A stretch of DNA of 41,912 bases, from the NCBI GenBank assembly GCA_018296165.2, contig JACKQL020000217.1, forward strand, positions 1 to 41,912, in the 5' to 3' direction. The stretch is from Termitomyces sp. T153. Taxonomy: Eukaryota; Basidiomycota; Agaricomycetes; Agaricales; Lyophyllaceae. The position numbers and the translations under genes are program-made. Positions 9,593 to 21,842 of the stretch are shown here, one piece after another. Under the pieces are notes generated by a model that saw only the letters and a program-made list of their open reading frames with translations, had not been told where the DNA came from and made no database searches. Every line of letters begins with the position of its first letter. Within the stretch, counting starts at the first letter, position 1.

Positions 9593-12500
9593 TCTCACCA
9601 AGTGCCCTATGTGACCAGGCATGATAGCATAGTTCTTCCAGAGAAATGCAATCCTCAATGCTTTCATGGAAGTAATCTGCAGCTTTATCAAAGTCTTCAT
9701 CAGCCAGTTTTACCATTCTAGCCAGGTATTTGAAATCTATGGTGTGCAGAGACAGATATTTGGTGGCATATTCAACAAGAGGAGAGATTAATTCCTGGGC
9801 ATGTTCTGTGTTACCCTCCTTTGCTAGGTATCCAGCAAGGAGAGCTTTGAAATTCATAATATACCATTTTTTTCTGATCTGGCATTCTTTCAATGAATTC
9901 AAGTACCTGTGCCCATAATGCCTTTGATTCTGCATAGTCACCTTTCCAATCAGCCAATTCAGCTAGCAGAATAGACTTTCTCCACCTCCAAGGGTCATTT
10001 TCATCATCACTTGCCTTTATCTCTTCAATGCACTTCTTTGCAACATTTAAGTGATTGTTTTGGAGTGCAAGAAATCCTCCATAGAAGTTCATCTGGAAAA
10101 GGTCATATTGTTTGTATTTCTTCTTGAAGGTGGGCAGAGACTGAAGGTAGCTTTGTAGTGTGTCAGGCCTCCCTTTGATGAGGTTGACTATCATCATTTC
10201 AAGTTTGACCTTATTCTTTGTCTTTTGGCTAACTCTGAACACACTGGATAAACCTGAACAATGCCTCAGAGCTGCTTGCAGTAACTCCTCTGCAGCCATA
10301 AAATTCCCCTGCCAGGAATAATATCTAGCAAGTACCCAGTCATGGGATACAAGTAAATCCAAATCCCCAACCTCAAGAGTAAGTATCTGTGCTTCTTTAT
10401 AAGCTTTTTTGGCTTCTTCCACTTGTCCAACAAAGTGCATAAGGTATGAAATGTTAAATAGACAGATTGACTTGCTTCTGAGAAGAATTTTGGACTTTTG
10501 TGTCTGCATGAAGAAGTTTCTCCATGGCCTGGAATTATGTGTGTTGTGTACATCCAAAGCAGATATTGCTGAGTACAGAGAAACTGAGTGGGGTGCATGG
10601 TTGTGGAGGATATATGAAAACCATTCTGCAGTTGTCAACACACTAAGGATGGCTTGAGTGTCCCCCTCAGTGTTTCTGAGCCAGTGAATAAGGACATGTT
10701 CAATATTCACATATTCTGCAATGACAATCTGTGATTCTCTGATATGGGCAGCATAATAACTCTGGACTCCTCTGAGAAGTGAAGTATGTTGATTATAGTG
10801 ACTTGACATGTATAAACGTATAGGAGCCAGAAGTGTGATGAAGTCACCATTCAGATATGCAAGAGACTGCCTACACAAGGCATCTGCACAGGTTTCAATG
10901 TTTGATACCCCAGGAAAAATTGCTGTAAGATGTGTCTTTCTAATTCCCTGTGGGAGAAATGCAATGATTTGCAAGAGATGATGAACAGTTTCACCAAGCT
11001 TGAGAAAGGAAGGGGAATTGAGAGATGTCTCAATTGTCACAGCCAGACTTTGACTTTTACCATCCCCTGCCTCAAGTAGAGTTGCACGTTGGTGATCCCA
11101 AGCAGTAATGAGGTCTTGAGGAGACCACTCATTTTGGACAGCTGCTTGGGCAAGCAAGTTGATTGAGAGAGGGTGGAAATCAACAGCAGAGAGCAGTTTG
11201 ATGAGAATTGAAGTTTCAATGGAAGGGTAATATGCATGGAAAGCCTCACAGGCAGCACTCTCTTCAAGTGCTGGCACTTGTAATCTGACCCATTTCATAT
11301 TGGGAGGCAATACAGTTGTGCGAGTAGTAAGAAGGATGGCCCCAATAGACTGAGCACCAAAGCCATCAATAGCATCTGCTATCCGTCCAGAATCTATGGT
11401 AGCATCCAGAAAGGTTTCAGCATTGTCAAGGACAAGCAGTGTTTCTGAAGTTGAAAGTGTCTTTGTTATTACATTATAAGCATTGACTGGAGTTGCAAAG
11501 TCCAATGCCCTCATAATATGGTCAAGGAATGTTTTAAGATTCACCTGAGTGACAACCATATCATCAAATCGGACAAAATACCTCTTAGCCTGGAATTTGG
11601 AGACAATTGCCTCATCATTCAAAACAGCACGAGCAATACTGCTCTTGCCAATACCTCCAGGGCCAATGAGAGCAACATGATGGAATTTCAGCAGAGCATG
11701 TGTAGCACTTTGGACAAGATCACTCCTTCCAATAAAAACTCTTGGCCGAGTGGGTAATATATCAGGTTCTTCAGTGACATCCCTACAAAACAAATGAGCC
11801 AATATAATATTGTGACCACTATGAGTACATGCATTTGAGAATGGGAAGTGATTGTAGAGTGAAATTCTTGGAACATTGACAGGAGTTCATCAACCTTCAG
11901 ATTTGTTGAGATATTCACTTCTGTCTGAAGAATGTCTTATTACAATAAGAATCAGTATTTCTGGGCATAACTCACATTAAAAAGAGTCAGAAAACGAATC
12001 AACTCATTCTTCCATTTGTTGATAGTGTTCTGGTCAATTGTAGCATGAAAAGCCTTTGAAACTACATTCTTCTCCGTCTTTGCTTTGACTGCCTTTAGAA
12101 TGCCATCTACAGAGCTGAAATACATTCAAAAATTGAGGATAGAACAGCTACAAGGGATGTTTTCTCACCTTGTCAAGTTGGTCAGTGCACGATGGATCCT
12201 GCCGTCAAGTTGGTGTTGTGGTGTAGCAGAAGTAGCACGCCAAACAACGAGGCCAATCATCTGGCATTGCTCCACAAGTTCCTGGAAGTCATCCTTGTTC
12301 GCAATTGTAGTCTGAGCAAGATATGATTATGATAAGGTATGATCCCGTCAGTTTGTGTCCACATCACATGTGGCCATAGATACCTTGATTATATTGAGAA
12401 TTCCAGCAACAGATGCCAGCACTCCCTTAACTACTGGTAAGGATACTGCACTGCTGCTAACAGTTATAATCTGGATTGCATTGTTCAGGGTCGATATGGT

Positions 12501-12673
12501 CCGTTCATGGCTTGGACTTTGAGGTGTCGATAGGAATGTAACTGGTCGAATCTAATCAATAGTACACTGGTTGAGTTACAGTCCAAGGGCATCAGATAGC
12601 TACATACCCCAGAATTTGTGATGCTCTTCTCTTGAGAAGAGAGGATAACACTGTTCTTTCTGTGAGTAGTCAT
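9450..12673 (-). pseudogene. NLR1: STAND NTPase receptor with TPR-like repeats, 3' end broken
   Basis: The start is the ATG at 12673. Exons are 12608-12673, 12384-12551, 12169-12311, 11976-12114, one from 11924, then the large exon. Exon lengths 66, 143 and 139 nt equal those of NLR2. The N-terminus is a helical domain I cannot name. The large exon has FIGR, a P-loop GPGGIGKSS (11638-11664), Walker B LLVLDNAE and LLTTRT, the pattern of NB-ARC/NACHT-like STAND ATPases, then helical repeats resembling TPRs. Fungal STAND proteins act in non-self recognition and programmed cell death; a sensing role here is inference. Frame breaks at an A7 run (9867-9873 on the plus strand), giving a stop at 9811, and past 9593 the tail is unrelated to NLR2. 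The break could be a sequencing error, but the replaced tail could not. Confidence 0.8.
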
Positions 12674-13127
12674 TACGACGTCGATGTCAGCAAGAGAGAA
12701 ATGGAAACTTCCCAAGCTCAAACAAGAACACAGCAATAAGCTGTGTCCTATCACAAGCAAGGACAAATGAACCGTGGCTTTTGATGCTGTGAGCTGTGCG
12801 TGCGAGTCATCAAGATCAAGTCTCCGATGTAACTCACAGTCATCATTAACTTTTCAGAAACAATGCTATATCAGTGACTTGAACAGATTCTACATGAATC
12901 TTATTTCTTCACGCCGATTTCACAATTCTTTAATTGTCTTTCATATACAGACATATCAGATGAGTCCATGACACGGAGATACATATATCGAATTGCATAG
13001 AACGAACGAACGGAACAATTACAGCATTTGTCCGATGTTCACATGCACAGCCCTTGACTTAAGTGTACCTATATTAGTCAAAGCTCAGCACACGTTTGCA
13101 ACAAGAACAAGATCCAGTTGAGCTCAC
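12674..13127. promoter_or_regulatory. Intergenic region upstream of NLR1
   Basis: Sits between the NLR1 start codon and the 3' end of the ALDH pseudogene, so it should hold the NLR1 promoter. CpG content is normal. The matching region before NLR2 lacks about 190 bp corresponding to roughly 12890-13070. No confident TATA box or operator was identified. Confidence 0.45.
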
Positions 13128-14715
13128 GTGTCCAGAGCATATTCGCCTAGCTCACGCCCGATGCCAGACTGTTTGTGATCGCCGAATGGTACAGCTTTGT
13201 CTACCGTTTTTGCGTAGTTGACCTTCAGAAAAAAGCTACTCAAATCGAGACTTGCAAGTTAACAGGAACGTAAATGTACCCAAGCAGATCCAGCCTCAAG
13301 TGAATGGGAAACTATCAATGCACGACTGGTATTTTGCGAGAGGATATTGCATGCAAGGCCGTACGCCGGTTTGTTAGCCGCTTAGATGACCTCTACATAT
13401 ACAACGTTCATCATCCACTCTCATATAGCGTTCAACAGTAAGATCTCACCTTCCTCGATCACGACCAAAAATTTCTTCTTTGACGATCTTCATCTCGGGC
13501 TTGACATTTGTGAAGATTGTTGGCTGCTTGAAGTAACCTTTCTGACTATGACGTGAACCACCTATATGTACCGTCGCGCCTTCCCGCTTGCCCAATTCGA
13601 TGTACGACATGACGCGCTATTATGGAATAGGAAGTCAAGATGAAACCGTTTGCAAACCGAGTGGGGAAACAAGAGATTGCACATCGAACTCAACCTGTGA
13701 GGTTTGGGGACCGTGTTGCATCCCAATGACAAACGGATCGCCGGTGGTTGCAGCGAGGTTGTTTTCGATCGCGGTGAACCTGCCAAGGAACTTGTCGTAG
13801 ATCCCCTTCTGGACGAAAATGCGCGATCCGGCGGCGCATGACTGGCATGCCAGTGAGAATTGGTTCAGCATATTCCCATAACATTGATAATAATTCAACA
13901 TCCTACGCACTCATGTTTGAGCTACATATCACATGCCATGTGTCATTCAACAAGAACCACGTCCCAAAAATGAAAATCACCAACTCACAAAATCCCAGAC
14001 GCAGCCCCACTCAACCGCCTGTTCCAAATCTGCATCATCGAAAACCAGTCGGATCTTTCTCGCCCAACTCAAGCGTAACGACCTTCGAATTCGACTCCGA
14101 GCACGCCTTGAGTATCTTACGCCCCACGAGCATGCTCCCTGTGAATGCGAGTTTTGTGATGAGCGGGTGCGAGGTGAGGGCTCGCCCGATGGTGGTTCCA
14201 TAGCCGTTGATGATATTTACTGCTCCTGGGGGAAGCCAACTTCGATCATGAGGGTCGGCAATGCGAAGGGAGGGGAGGGGAGCGATTTCTGAGGGCTGGG
14301 GATAGTAGGAGGGTCAGTGAAGGTGGAATGGGGCGATGTGGTAGGGGTACCTTACGACTTAGAACCTACATCGGGTAGGGTTATCGTGAGCTGAGGTGGG
14401 CATATATTGAGCACGAGTTAGGATGTAGAGTGATCGTCAGGCGTACTAGAGAGGAGTTTTAGATCTGGCTTTGATGACTGTGACTGTGATAAGCGCACGC
14501 TTGGAGAAAATTTAATTTTGGCAAGCTATGGATATCGATTTCATGTTTGCGTAGATCTTTCCTGAAAATCGGTTTCTAATCCTAATCCTATGCCATTAGA
14601 CGTTCAGATCGATGACCACACGTGCCGATGTTGAGTCCTCGAGAGCAGCGAACTCGTCAACATCCCGCTCAAGACGCTCTTCGATTTTGTACAAGGAGTC
14701 AGATAAGGGTGATGA
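13128..14715 (-). pseudogene. Aldehyde dehydrogenase pseudogene 1
   Basis: Exon-sized blocks in ALDH order on the minus strand: an N-terminal helix (RDVDEFAALED, about 14600-14700), FPPGAVNIINGYG and the ELG(G)K region as LELGEKDP (14060-14250), the catalytic cysteine block QSCAAGSRIFVQ (about 13800-13850), GYFKQPTIFTNV and KEEIFG (13450-13600), the SLEAGSAWV block (about 13290) and SGIGRELGEYALDT (13128-13210). ALDHs oxidise aldehydes to acids with NAD(P)+. Damage includes a TAA in the block before NKPAYGLA, a frameshift after EEIFG, and a second frameshift after LELGEKDP. A GTGAG donor follows the last block, so a final exon was probably lost. CpG is retained, so decay may be recent or unmethylated. 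Confidence 0.82.
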
Positions 14716-15286
14716 GATGAACTTGAATTTACCGTGCTCACCCTGTGTGAAGGATAGAAGTCCCTTTGAAGGCGGGCATGTTTGTTGGTAAGATCAGAGG
14801 GAAGTGGATGGCAGGATCCTAGATATAATATACCCTTTGAAAATGAGCTTATTACTCATATACTTATTGATTGTGATAGTCATTCCAGAATATTATTCCT
14901 AATCCATGGCAGTGGGCATTGTGGAGGGAGTGAACGCTACTTTGACGCCACCCAGAAATGTACTTGGTAATTACGTCGAGCCATGTGTTGACAAACAGAA
15001 GGACACACAGTGACAATACATACGCGTGACAATGTGCGTGATGCGTCGCCTCGTGTCCCCGGCTATTGAACCTATTTGAAGTGTGTGCACCTTATCACGG
15101 CGTCATTGACACAACTAGAAATTGTGTGCTTACATCAATAGTGGCGAGTAAGACGTCCGGGTATGGCTTGCGCCGCTCGTAGGGCCGGGCGAGGCAGTTG
15201 CGTGTCATGTTTCCCTTCCTTTCCCTCTTTCTTCCCTTGATTGCGTCACTTGGTTGCTGATATGAATTTCAATGAAAAAAAAACAG
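14716..15286. other. Intergenic region between divergent ALDH and TypA remnants
   Basis: CpG-rich, with no supported gene. It lies between the 5' ends of ALDH (-) and TypA (+), so it may include a shared promoter. A short frame at about 15163 (MACAARRAGRGSC) looks like a mitochondrial presequence and could be the first TypA exon, but this is weak. The end at 15270-15286 has a branch-like CTGAT and an acceptor AACAG. Confidence 0.35.
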
Positions 15287-15380
15287 TGGACCATGGGAAA
15301 ATGACACTTGTTGATAAGCTGTTGCGCCAGTGACGCGGATCTCGGAGGAGAGGTGCATGCTGAGTATGGTCGATACAGTA
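15287..15380 (+). pseudogene. TypA/BipA-like GTPase, 5' stub with internal deletion
   Basis: After the acceptor AACAG the frame reads DHGKMTLVDKLLRQ, the P-loop (G1) block of the translational GTPase TypA/BipA, which works on ribosomes under stress. Straight after it comes ADLGGEV and, one frame over, LSMVDTVLVIA, matching the DTPGHADFGGEV..SMVD (G3) region. About 50 residues between G1 and G3, including the switch I part, are therefore deleted. The coding match ends at about 15380, where LTR sequence of element A begins. The 3' part of the gene is at 31050-32095. Confidence 0.75.
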
Positions 15381-15384
15381 TTAG

Positions 15385-15639
15385 TCATAGCATAGCCACA
15401 GATGTAGTATATAAGCCAGTCGCAAGGATAGAATATTCTTTGACTGATCAATAGCAGTGTTCCCCAGGTCTATCCATTGAACCAATTATGAGAACACCTG
15501 GAATTGCTGCCTTGCTTGGCTTACTGCACTTGCCCCTTGCCTGCCTCTTAGCCACTGTTCTGCTCCTTTGATGCTTGCTTGTTATCTGCACTAGCTTGCT
15601 CTTGTTGGGTTTACCTGCAGAGTGTTTGTTCCCCTCACA
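15385..15639 (+). repeat. Truncated 5' LTR of chromovirus A (family X)
   Basis: Starts mid-LTR at GATGTAGTATATAAG, which matches the TATA region of the solo LTR at 35770-36353, and ends in TTCCCCTCACA at 15639. The U3 part is missing, so element and TypA meet at a deletion junction rather than a clean insertion. Confidence 0.6.
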
Positions 15640-15899
15640 ATCTCCATATATTGGGGGAAATAATGGGCCCTTACTGTCCCCAGTCAACAAAGTGTTGACT
15701 CTGTTGCAAGCACTGCAACAGCCTGGCAAAATGCTGTGGGATTACACAGCTAGACAGACTGTGGTGGAGTGTCAATGACAAGCCACATTGTGCACAATCA
15801 TAGCACCAGACTTAGCATCTACTGATGCAGGGTCAGTTATTATAGTAGGGCAACCACTGGTGTGGCATAGACCTGGTGGATCTACATGGCAAGCACTGA

Positions 15900-17530
15900 C
15901 ATGGGAAGATTGAATTGCTCTACAGCAATTTTGCAACAGGAACCTGGAGGACTTTGGGCAGCCCTATGTAGATGATCAAGAGGTGGTGTTCCAAGGGAAT
16001 ACTGCCTATGATGCATGGCCCAAAGGGTATGTTCCACCAGAACAAACCAAGCCTATCAAGGAGGAGGAGCATGACTTGTGCTCCCCTCTCAGAGATGGAC
16101 ATGTTGGGACTGGTCAGAGCCCCACAGAGTTCCAGAGAAACACAGGGCATGGAGCAAATGCTTCTGCAAACTGGTCTGGGGAAAGATTTGTGCACAGAGG
16201 AGACCCAGGATGAGGATCACCAGAGAGTGATCCTGTGTTGTCTCCTCTGTCTACACCACACGATAGACCTCAGGGCCTGGGAGGAGGAGGTAGAGGTCCA
16301 GGAAAAGTACCACCTTTTCCTGGTTGTGGACCACTACCACCACTAGGAGGAGGTCCACTGGATTTAGGAGGACCAGATGAAGGCCCTCATGGTGAGGATG
16401 ATGGTGTGGAATGTGGAGCTGAAAGAAGGAGGACTCATGGATGCTTTGCAACTCTATGAATATCACTGCCAGACAATGCACAACTATCTAAGGGCAGTGA
16501 TGGAACAGTTGCTTGCAGTATGACTGGTTATACCAGAAGAACTCAAGCCCAGGCAGAGTGATCCATCAAAGACAATCACTCCCTATGCAGGGTCTGCCAA
16601 GTTCAGCAACTTGAAGACTGGTTGATGAGCATTTGTGTATTCTATGCTGTAGCTCAGTATGGTGGGGATGGGCATGACTGCAAGAAAGTCCTAATTTTAA
16701 TGGACTTCCTAGCTGCAAGTATGCTGAAATGGTATCTACAACATGTCATACATGTCAATAGGGCTCAGTCACACTGGAGGTTTGAGGACATGATCCTCAG
16801 ACTGTACAACCAGTTTGTACAACCTTTGACAATGTGGGATGCACATGTGATGTGGTGTATGGAGTTGAAGAAGGGCTGCAAGGCTTCTATGATGCCTTGC
16901 TCAACCATGCTCAAAGCATGGCTGTGTTCTCTGAAGAATTTACAATTTGTGAGTGGTTCTTGGAGGAAATACCCTCTAATATGCTCATGGTATTGATATG
17001 TGATGGTAAACTGGCTCCCAAAGTAAATATTGTCAAGGAGTTTGTCTCAGAGGCCAAAGCCTACAAGAGCAGCATCAAGACTACTGTACACTATTTGAAG
17101 TGCAGCAAGAAGAGTTGGTCAGGATAGCAGCTGTTGTTGGCAGCAGTGCAGTCCCCAGAAATAGGGACTGTACTGGTGACTGGCCAGCTTGGGTGGTCAC
17201 AGCCATTGCAGTCAGCAAAGAGGCCAACTATACATGTGACCTCAAAACCATCAATATCAAGAGTTGGTGTGGGCTTGGGGCCCTCCTGAACTGTGGCTGT
17301 GGTGCAGGCAGCAAGAAAACATCTTGCTGCAGGGAAAAATATTGTGGCCATAGCATCTGGCCAACCCAGCAAGGATGTTGGGCAGTCTGCAAACTGCTAT
17401 AAGTGTGGGAAGGTTGGGCACTTTGCATGTGAATGCAGGGAGCCAGCTAAACCAGCTCTCTGGGTATTTGTGCAGGCAGTTCATATGGCTGTGCTGTCAG
17501 ATGCAGGAGAAGCCAATGATGAGTAGGAGG
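15900..17530 (+). pseudogene. gag of chromovirus A
   Basis: A low-complexity Pro/Gly segment (16250-16400) precedes a capsid-like region at 16590-16830 (FLAASMLKWYLQHVIHVNR), then a CCHC zinc knuckle at 17395-17436 (CYKCGKVGHFACEC) with all four ligands intact. Gag forms the particle that packages element RNA. Multiple frame changes and stops (for example after KFSNLKTG near 16620) break the frame. Confidence 0.75.
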
Positions 17531-17559
17531 AGGAGCCTGCTGAGGCTGATGCTGATGAG

Positions 17560-18228
17560 GTGTTTGAGTCTGATGGGACTCAGGAGCATGGTGAGGAGTA
17601 TGTTGAATTGGAAATATACAACAACAAGTACTATACTCATGGTAGTGATAGTGAGGGACTATTTGCCCTTACAGAGGTTCCTTTCAGCAGACAAAGGGAG
17701 AAAGAGCCTAGTAATGAGGTTTGTATGGGAAAAGTGTGGCTCATGGCATCCAAGGATGCCATGGAATGCCCAGTGCTGCCAGCACAAGACAAAGAATGTC
17801 TTGTCACTTGGGTGGAGGTTAACAGCCACAGAGCATGGATATTGTGGAATTCAGGGAGTACCATGTCTGGAATTACTCTCTTGTTTGCCCATGTGGCTGG
17901 GATATGGATGGCATCACTGGCCACCCCCATTACCCTGCAGCTGGGAATGATTGGTAGTTGTTCCATAGTAAACTATAGTGCCAGGGTCACCATGAAGGTC
18001 CCTAGCAAGATTTGTAATGTCTATGTGGATGTTGCAAATTTCAATCATTACAATATGATCATAGGGACACCATTCATGAGAACCCATAAGGTTCTCCTGA
18101 ATTTTGCAAATGACCAGGTGGTCATTGATGGAAGGGCAACTCTAGCTTACAAATTGGAGCTGGAGGATGCCAATGGCCATGCACAACACTTCCACACAGT
18201 GAAGAAGCAGTGTGACAAGCAGCATTGA
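17560..18228 (+). pseudogene. Retropepsin-like protease region of chromovirus A
   Basis: An open frame of 222 codons. Around 17840-17860 it reads LWNSGST where aspartic proteases have D(S/T)G, so the catalytic aspartate is asparagine, a single G-to-A change. The later NMIIGTPFM resembles the ILG(L/M) flap-side motif. The protease would mature gag-pol but is predicted dead. Confidence 0.7.
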
Positions 18229-19541
18229 CTGCCAGGTAGAATCAAATGGCCCACCATAGAGGAGGTAGTGGATGAAGATGAACTTTGGGTAACTGAAAGT
18301 TTACTCAATGGTCACCCATATCTAATGGTATCTGAAGAAGACTATCAGAGGAGTACTCTTCAAGAGGGGGGGAAAGTATGCTAGAAGGTTTAAAGTGAAC
18401 CTTTAAAGGCAAGGGAAAGGAAGATTTGGGACAGACCAATCCCAAAGCCTACTCTGGAATGAGTGTACAACCCATGTCAGGAAGGGGTATAGCAATTGAC
18501 CTCTCAAGATGATTTGTATAGAATGGCTATGGAGAACAAAATGTCTGAGCCTAGTGAGTTCAAATACTTGTGGAAAGAAGCAAGAGGCAGGACAGTTCAT
18601 GGTCCTGTTTGGCTAAACATACCAGACAAATCAGAAACTCATTTGATGGCCTTGCATGACAAGTATGCAAAGCCTGTACCACCTGCAAAGGCAAAGGAGA
18701 AAGAGCATTGCTCTCTGCCAAAGATAGTTGGAGGAAAGTTACAACCTCCCAAGCTGTCAGAAGGCAATATACCATGCCTTTGTCAGCAGTGGTATGATGA
18801 GTTCCAAGACATTGTCAATGGAACAAAGGAGGAACTTGATCCTTGGCACAAAGTAAATCATGAGATAAATCTCCTTAATGAGTTCAAACAGTACTCATAC
18901 TTCATGCTGAGGTGTCCTAAGTCACTTCAGCAGAAATTGTGGTATCAATTCAACCATTATGTGTGGGCTAAGTGGTGGGAGCTGTGTGCAGCCAACCAGG
19001 CTGCACCACTGTTGTGCATCTCCAAAAAGGATGGATCCTTGTAGATGGCATTAGATGCTTATCAGTGCAATGACAATACTGTTAAGGATATAACACCCTT
19101 ACCAGACCTAGAAGTCATTAGGGAAGATGTGGCTTATGCACCAGTAAGGTCAAAGATTGACCTTATTGATGCATATGAACAAGTGAGGATATGTACATCA
19201 GACATACCTAAAACTGTGTTTATGACCATTACTGGAATGTATTGCAGTAACATCATGCAGATTGGTGACTGTAATGTGCCAGCCACATTCCAATGTGTAA
19301 TGATGTCCATCTTTAGAGATGTCATTGGTAAGTGGATGCATGTCTATCTAGATGATATATTTGTCTTTTCAGACTCCATTGAGGAACACAAGCAGCACCT
19401 TTGAGTGGTCTTTTAAAGACTACAGAGAGACAAGCTCTACATCAAATAGAAGAAGTGCAAGCTATATGCCAAGCATGTAGAGTGCCTCAGCCATGTAATC
19501 AACTCAGAGAAAATACACTCTGATGTGGATAAGTTGACTAG

Positions 19542-20782
19542 TGTCATGACCTGTTCCCTGGTCCCCCACACATTGCCTCCAACCCTCCCACTCCCCCAGA
19601 GCCTCCCCCAATGCCCCATCAAACTTCCCCAACCATTGTCTACCCTCCGCACTCACTCCAGCTAACTCTAACATCTCTCTGGCCAACTCCAATGGCCCCC
19701 TAGCCAACTCCAACGGCCCCCTGGCCAACTCCAACAGCCCCCTGGCCAACTCTGACAGCCCCCTGGCCAACTCTGATGTCTTCTCTACAGCCGCCAATGC
19801 TTCCCCTAGATCTCCTGAGCTCTGGAACCATCCACCCACTATTCCTGACTCTGTCACACATCATTGACTTACCACCCTGGTTCCTCAGACCCACTCTGAA
19901 GTATCATGACAACCTTGGGATGGCCCATGTTCCCAATTGATCCCATCAATATATCAACATGGCCCACCCCCTGATCACAACTGACACCCATCAACTCTGC
20001 TAAGCTCCACCAAGTCCTGCCACCACAGCTGATGTCCCCCAGAGCTCCCCAATAGTCAGTATATAAGTTGTAGACTAGCTCTTCATACTCTAGTCTTGAT
20101 ATTGCCTTACCTGATGTATTTCTGATTGTCTCCTTCTCATGTTTTGTGTTCCATGTTATGTTTCTCCTTACTTTTAGTCTCCCAGTCCTATCTCAGTCTC
20201 CCAGTCCTGCCTCATCTCTATTCCATTATTGTGCTTGTTATCATTTTGTATCTCCACCTGAATCTATTTTTGTTCTTGCCTCAACCTCATCTCAACTCTG
20301 CCTTGTTCCATTTAGCTCCATCTCATCTTGTTTGAGCTATTCCTTTCATTGTGCCAAGTCCCTATCAACCTTAATGCCTTCACAAACTCCACACTTACAA
20401 TTACAAATCTCAAACACTCTTTAAACCAACTCTGGACCTTGCTACATGCTCAGCTTCAAACTCTATCAACTTCCATTGATCCCCCATCAAGCTCTGGCTC
20501 CACTCCCATCACTCGCATAGCCTCCGCCTCCCCTGCACCTACAAAACTCACTTACAGACTTGTACCTGATGCCCTGGCCAAGTCCAACCCTTTCCCCACA
20601 ACCTGTCCCCGACTCCTCCAGACCACCTCAGACTTGCTCAGATCACTTCCCACCCCTTATCCTTGCAAACCCCCTGTGTTTAGGACTTCTCCAAGTGCCC
20701 AGTCATCAGTGCAGGGAATCATGTCTGCCTAGTAAGGATTTGCCCAGTGCAGCTGAGCCCCCATGGTCAGCAGAACCTAACA
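19542..20782 (+). repeat. 1241-bp solo LTR inserted in RT of chromovirus A
   Basis: Starts TGTCATGACC and ends GAACCTAACA. Flanks are ACTAG (19537-19541) and AATAG (20783-20787), a target-site duplication with one mismatch. Removing the LTR and one flank rejoins the RT frame across KLT and IQEW. A TATATAAG box is near 20061. It shares its 3' part with the debris at 2540-3262. Confidence 0.85.
19681..19778 (+). repeat. 21-bp minisatellite inside the solo LTR
   Basis: About 4.7 copies of a 21-bp unit like GGCCAACTCCAACAGCCCCC plus T, with few differences between copies. In the reverse frame it reads as a repeated ELARGPL peptide, which is an artefact. Confidence 0.85.
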
Positions 20783-20831
20783 AATAGGATCCAAGAGTGG
20801 CACACTCCTAGAACCTAGAACAACATCCAAC

Positions 20832-21028
20832 AGTTTGTTGGGTTGGTAAATTACATTGGGAACTTTCTGCCTGATGTATCTGCATACACTGGGCTACTAA
20901 TGGCCATGACACAGAACAGGTCACCATTCCATTGGCAACCCATCTAGTTTGTTGGATTGGTGAATTACATTGGGAATTTTCTGCCCAATGTATCTGCATA
21001 CACTGGGCCATTAATGGCCATGATGCTG
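20832..21028 (+). repeat. 114-bp tandem duplication in RT of chromovirus A
   Basis: The block starting AGTTTGTTGG at 20832 starts again at 20946. The first roughly 83 bp of both copies align with a few transitions, then diverge. The 114-bp period equals 38 codons, so frame is kept, and the FVGLVNYIGNFLP segment is encoded twice. Confidence 0.8.
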
Positions 21029-21842
21029 GCAGAAATGTTGGCCAGTGGGGTTCATGTCCAAAAAGTTCACTAATGCACAGCAAAATTATGTTGTGCATGA
21101 ACTGCAAACACTGGCTATCTTAGAAGCCATCCTCAAGTGAGAGGATAAGCTTCTGGGGTACAAGATCCATGTAATAACAGATCATAAAGCACTGGAGCTC
21201 TTCAAAACTCAACAAAACTTGTTACTGTGCCAGTGATGGTGGACAAATTATATGTCAAAATTTAATTTCAACATCACATATGTAAAAGGAGAGCTCAACA
21301 AGGTAGTGGACTGTTTATTCCACTACTTTGAGAGTGATTCTCCATGGGATGTGCACTACATCTATGACTACATACATGCAGATGCTCATATTGACCCAGA
21401 GGGGGATAACCTACCTCCTACATGCATACAGGAAATGCAAGCGCAACAGGATCAGATATGTGTGCTGTGCAACCAACCTAGTTGCTGACACAGACAAGTG
21501 CACAATTGTCACAAAATTTGTGATGAGGAAGCACACATACTGGCCACTAGTAATGATGGCAAGGGAGACTCACCCATGCTTAGCATGGATCTGATGTCAG
21601 GGGACAAGATCAATATGTCTCTTGGAAAAGCCATCCTGGGGAAGGCCCAGTCTCTGCCACCCCAAGGTAGAACAGACAGGGAATTCCTCTGTTGAGTTTG
21701 GTCTCTATACAGCAAAGATAAGCTCTTTGCAGAAATCATGACTTGACCAAGGGACTATAAGTCCTTTCACATCCAGGACAAGCTGATATGGACTACCAAT
21801 CTGATGGGCCATGAGGTACTTTGTATATCTTGTGATTGAGAG

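Larger units (their letters stand above)
18496..21480 (+). pseudogene. Reverse transcriptase and RNase H of chromovirus A, interrupted
   Basis: RT starts near 18850. LCISKKDGSL is followed by a TAG before MALDAYQ, then IDLIDAYEQVR and YLDD at 19345-19356. The frame is cut at 19541 inside the thumb region and resumes at 20783 as IQEWHTP and FVGLVNYIGNFLP. A 114-bp direct repeat occurs there. RNase H and its tail follow at 21140-21480 (VITDHKALELF, then FNITYVKGELNKV). Confidence 0.82.

Noticed and set aside
13588..14292. Plus-strand frames opposite the ALDH pseudogene
   Set aside because: The minus strand gives ordered ALDH motifs; these are antisense shadows.
15331..15380. Possible LTR start at TGACGCGG after the TypA P-loop
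   Set aside because: The sequence reads ADLGGEV and LSMVD, which is TypA G3 coding; LTR homology begins only at about 15385.
19504..19894. Reverse-strand frame with repeated ELARGPL peptide
   Set aside because: It is the translation of the 21-bp minisatellite inside a solo LTR.
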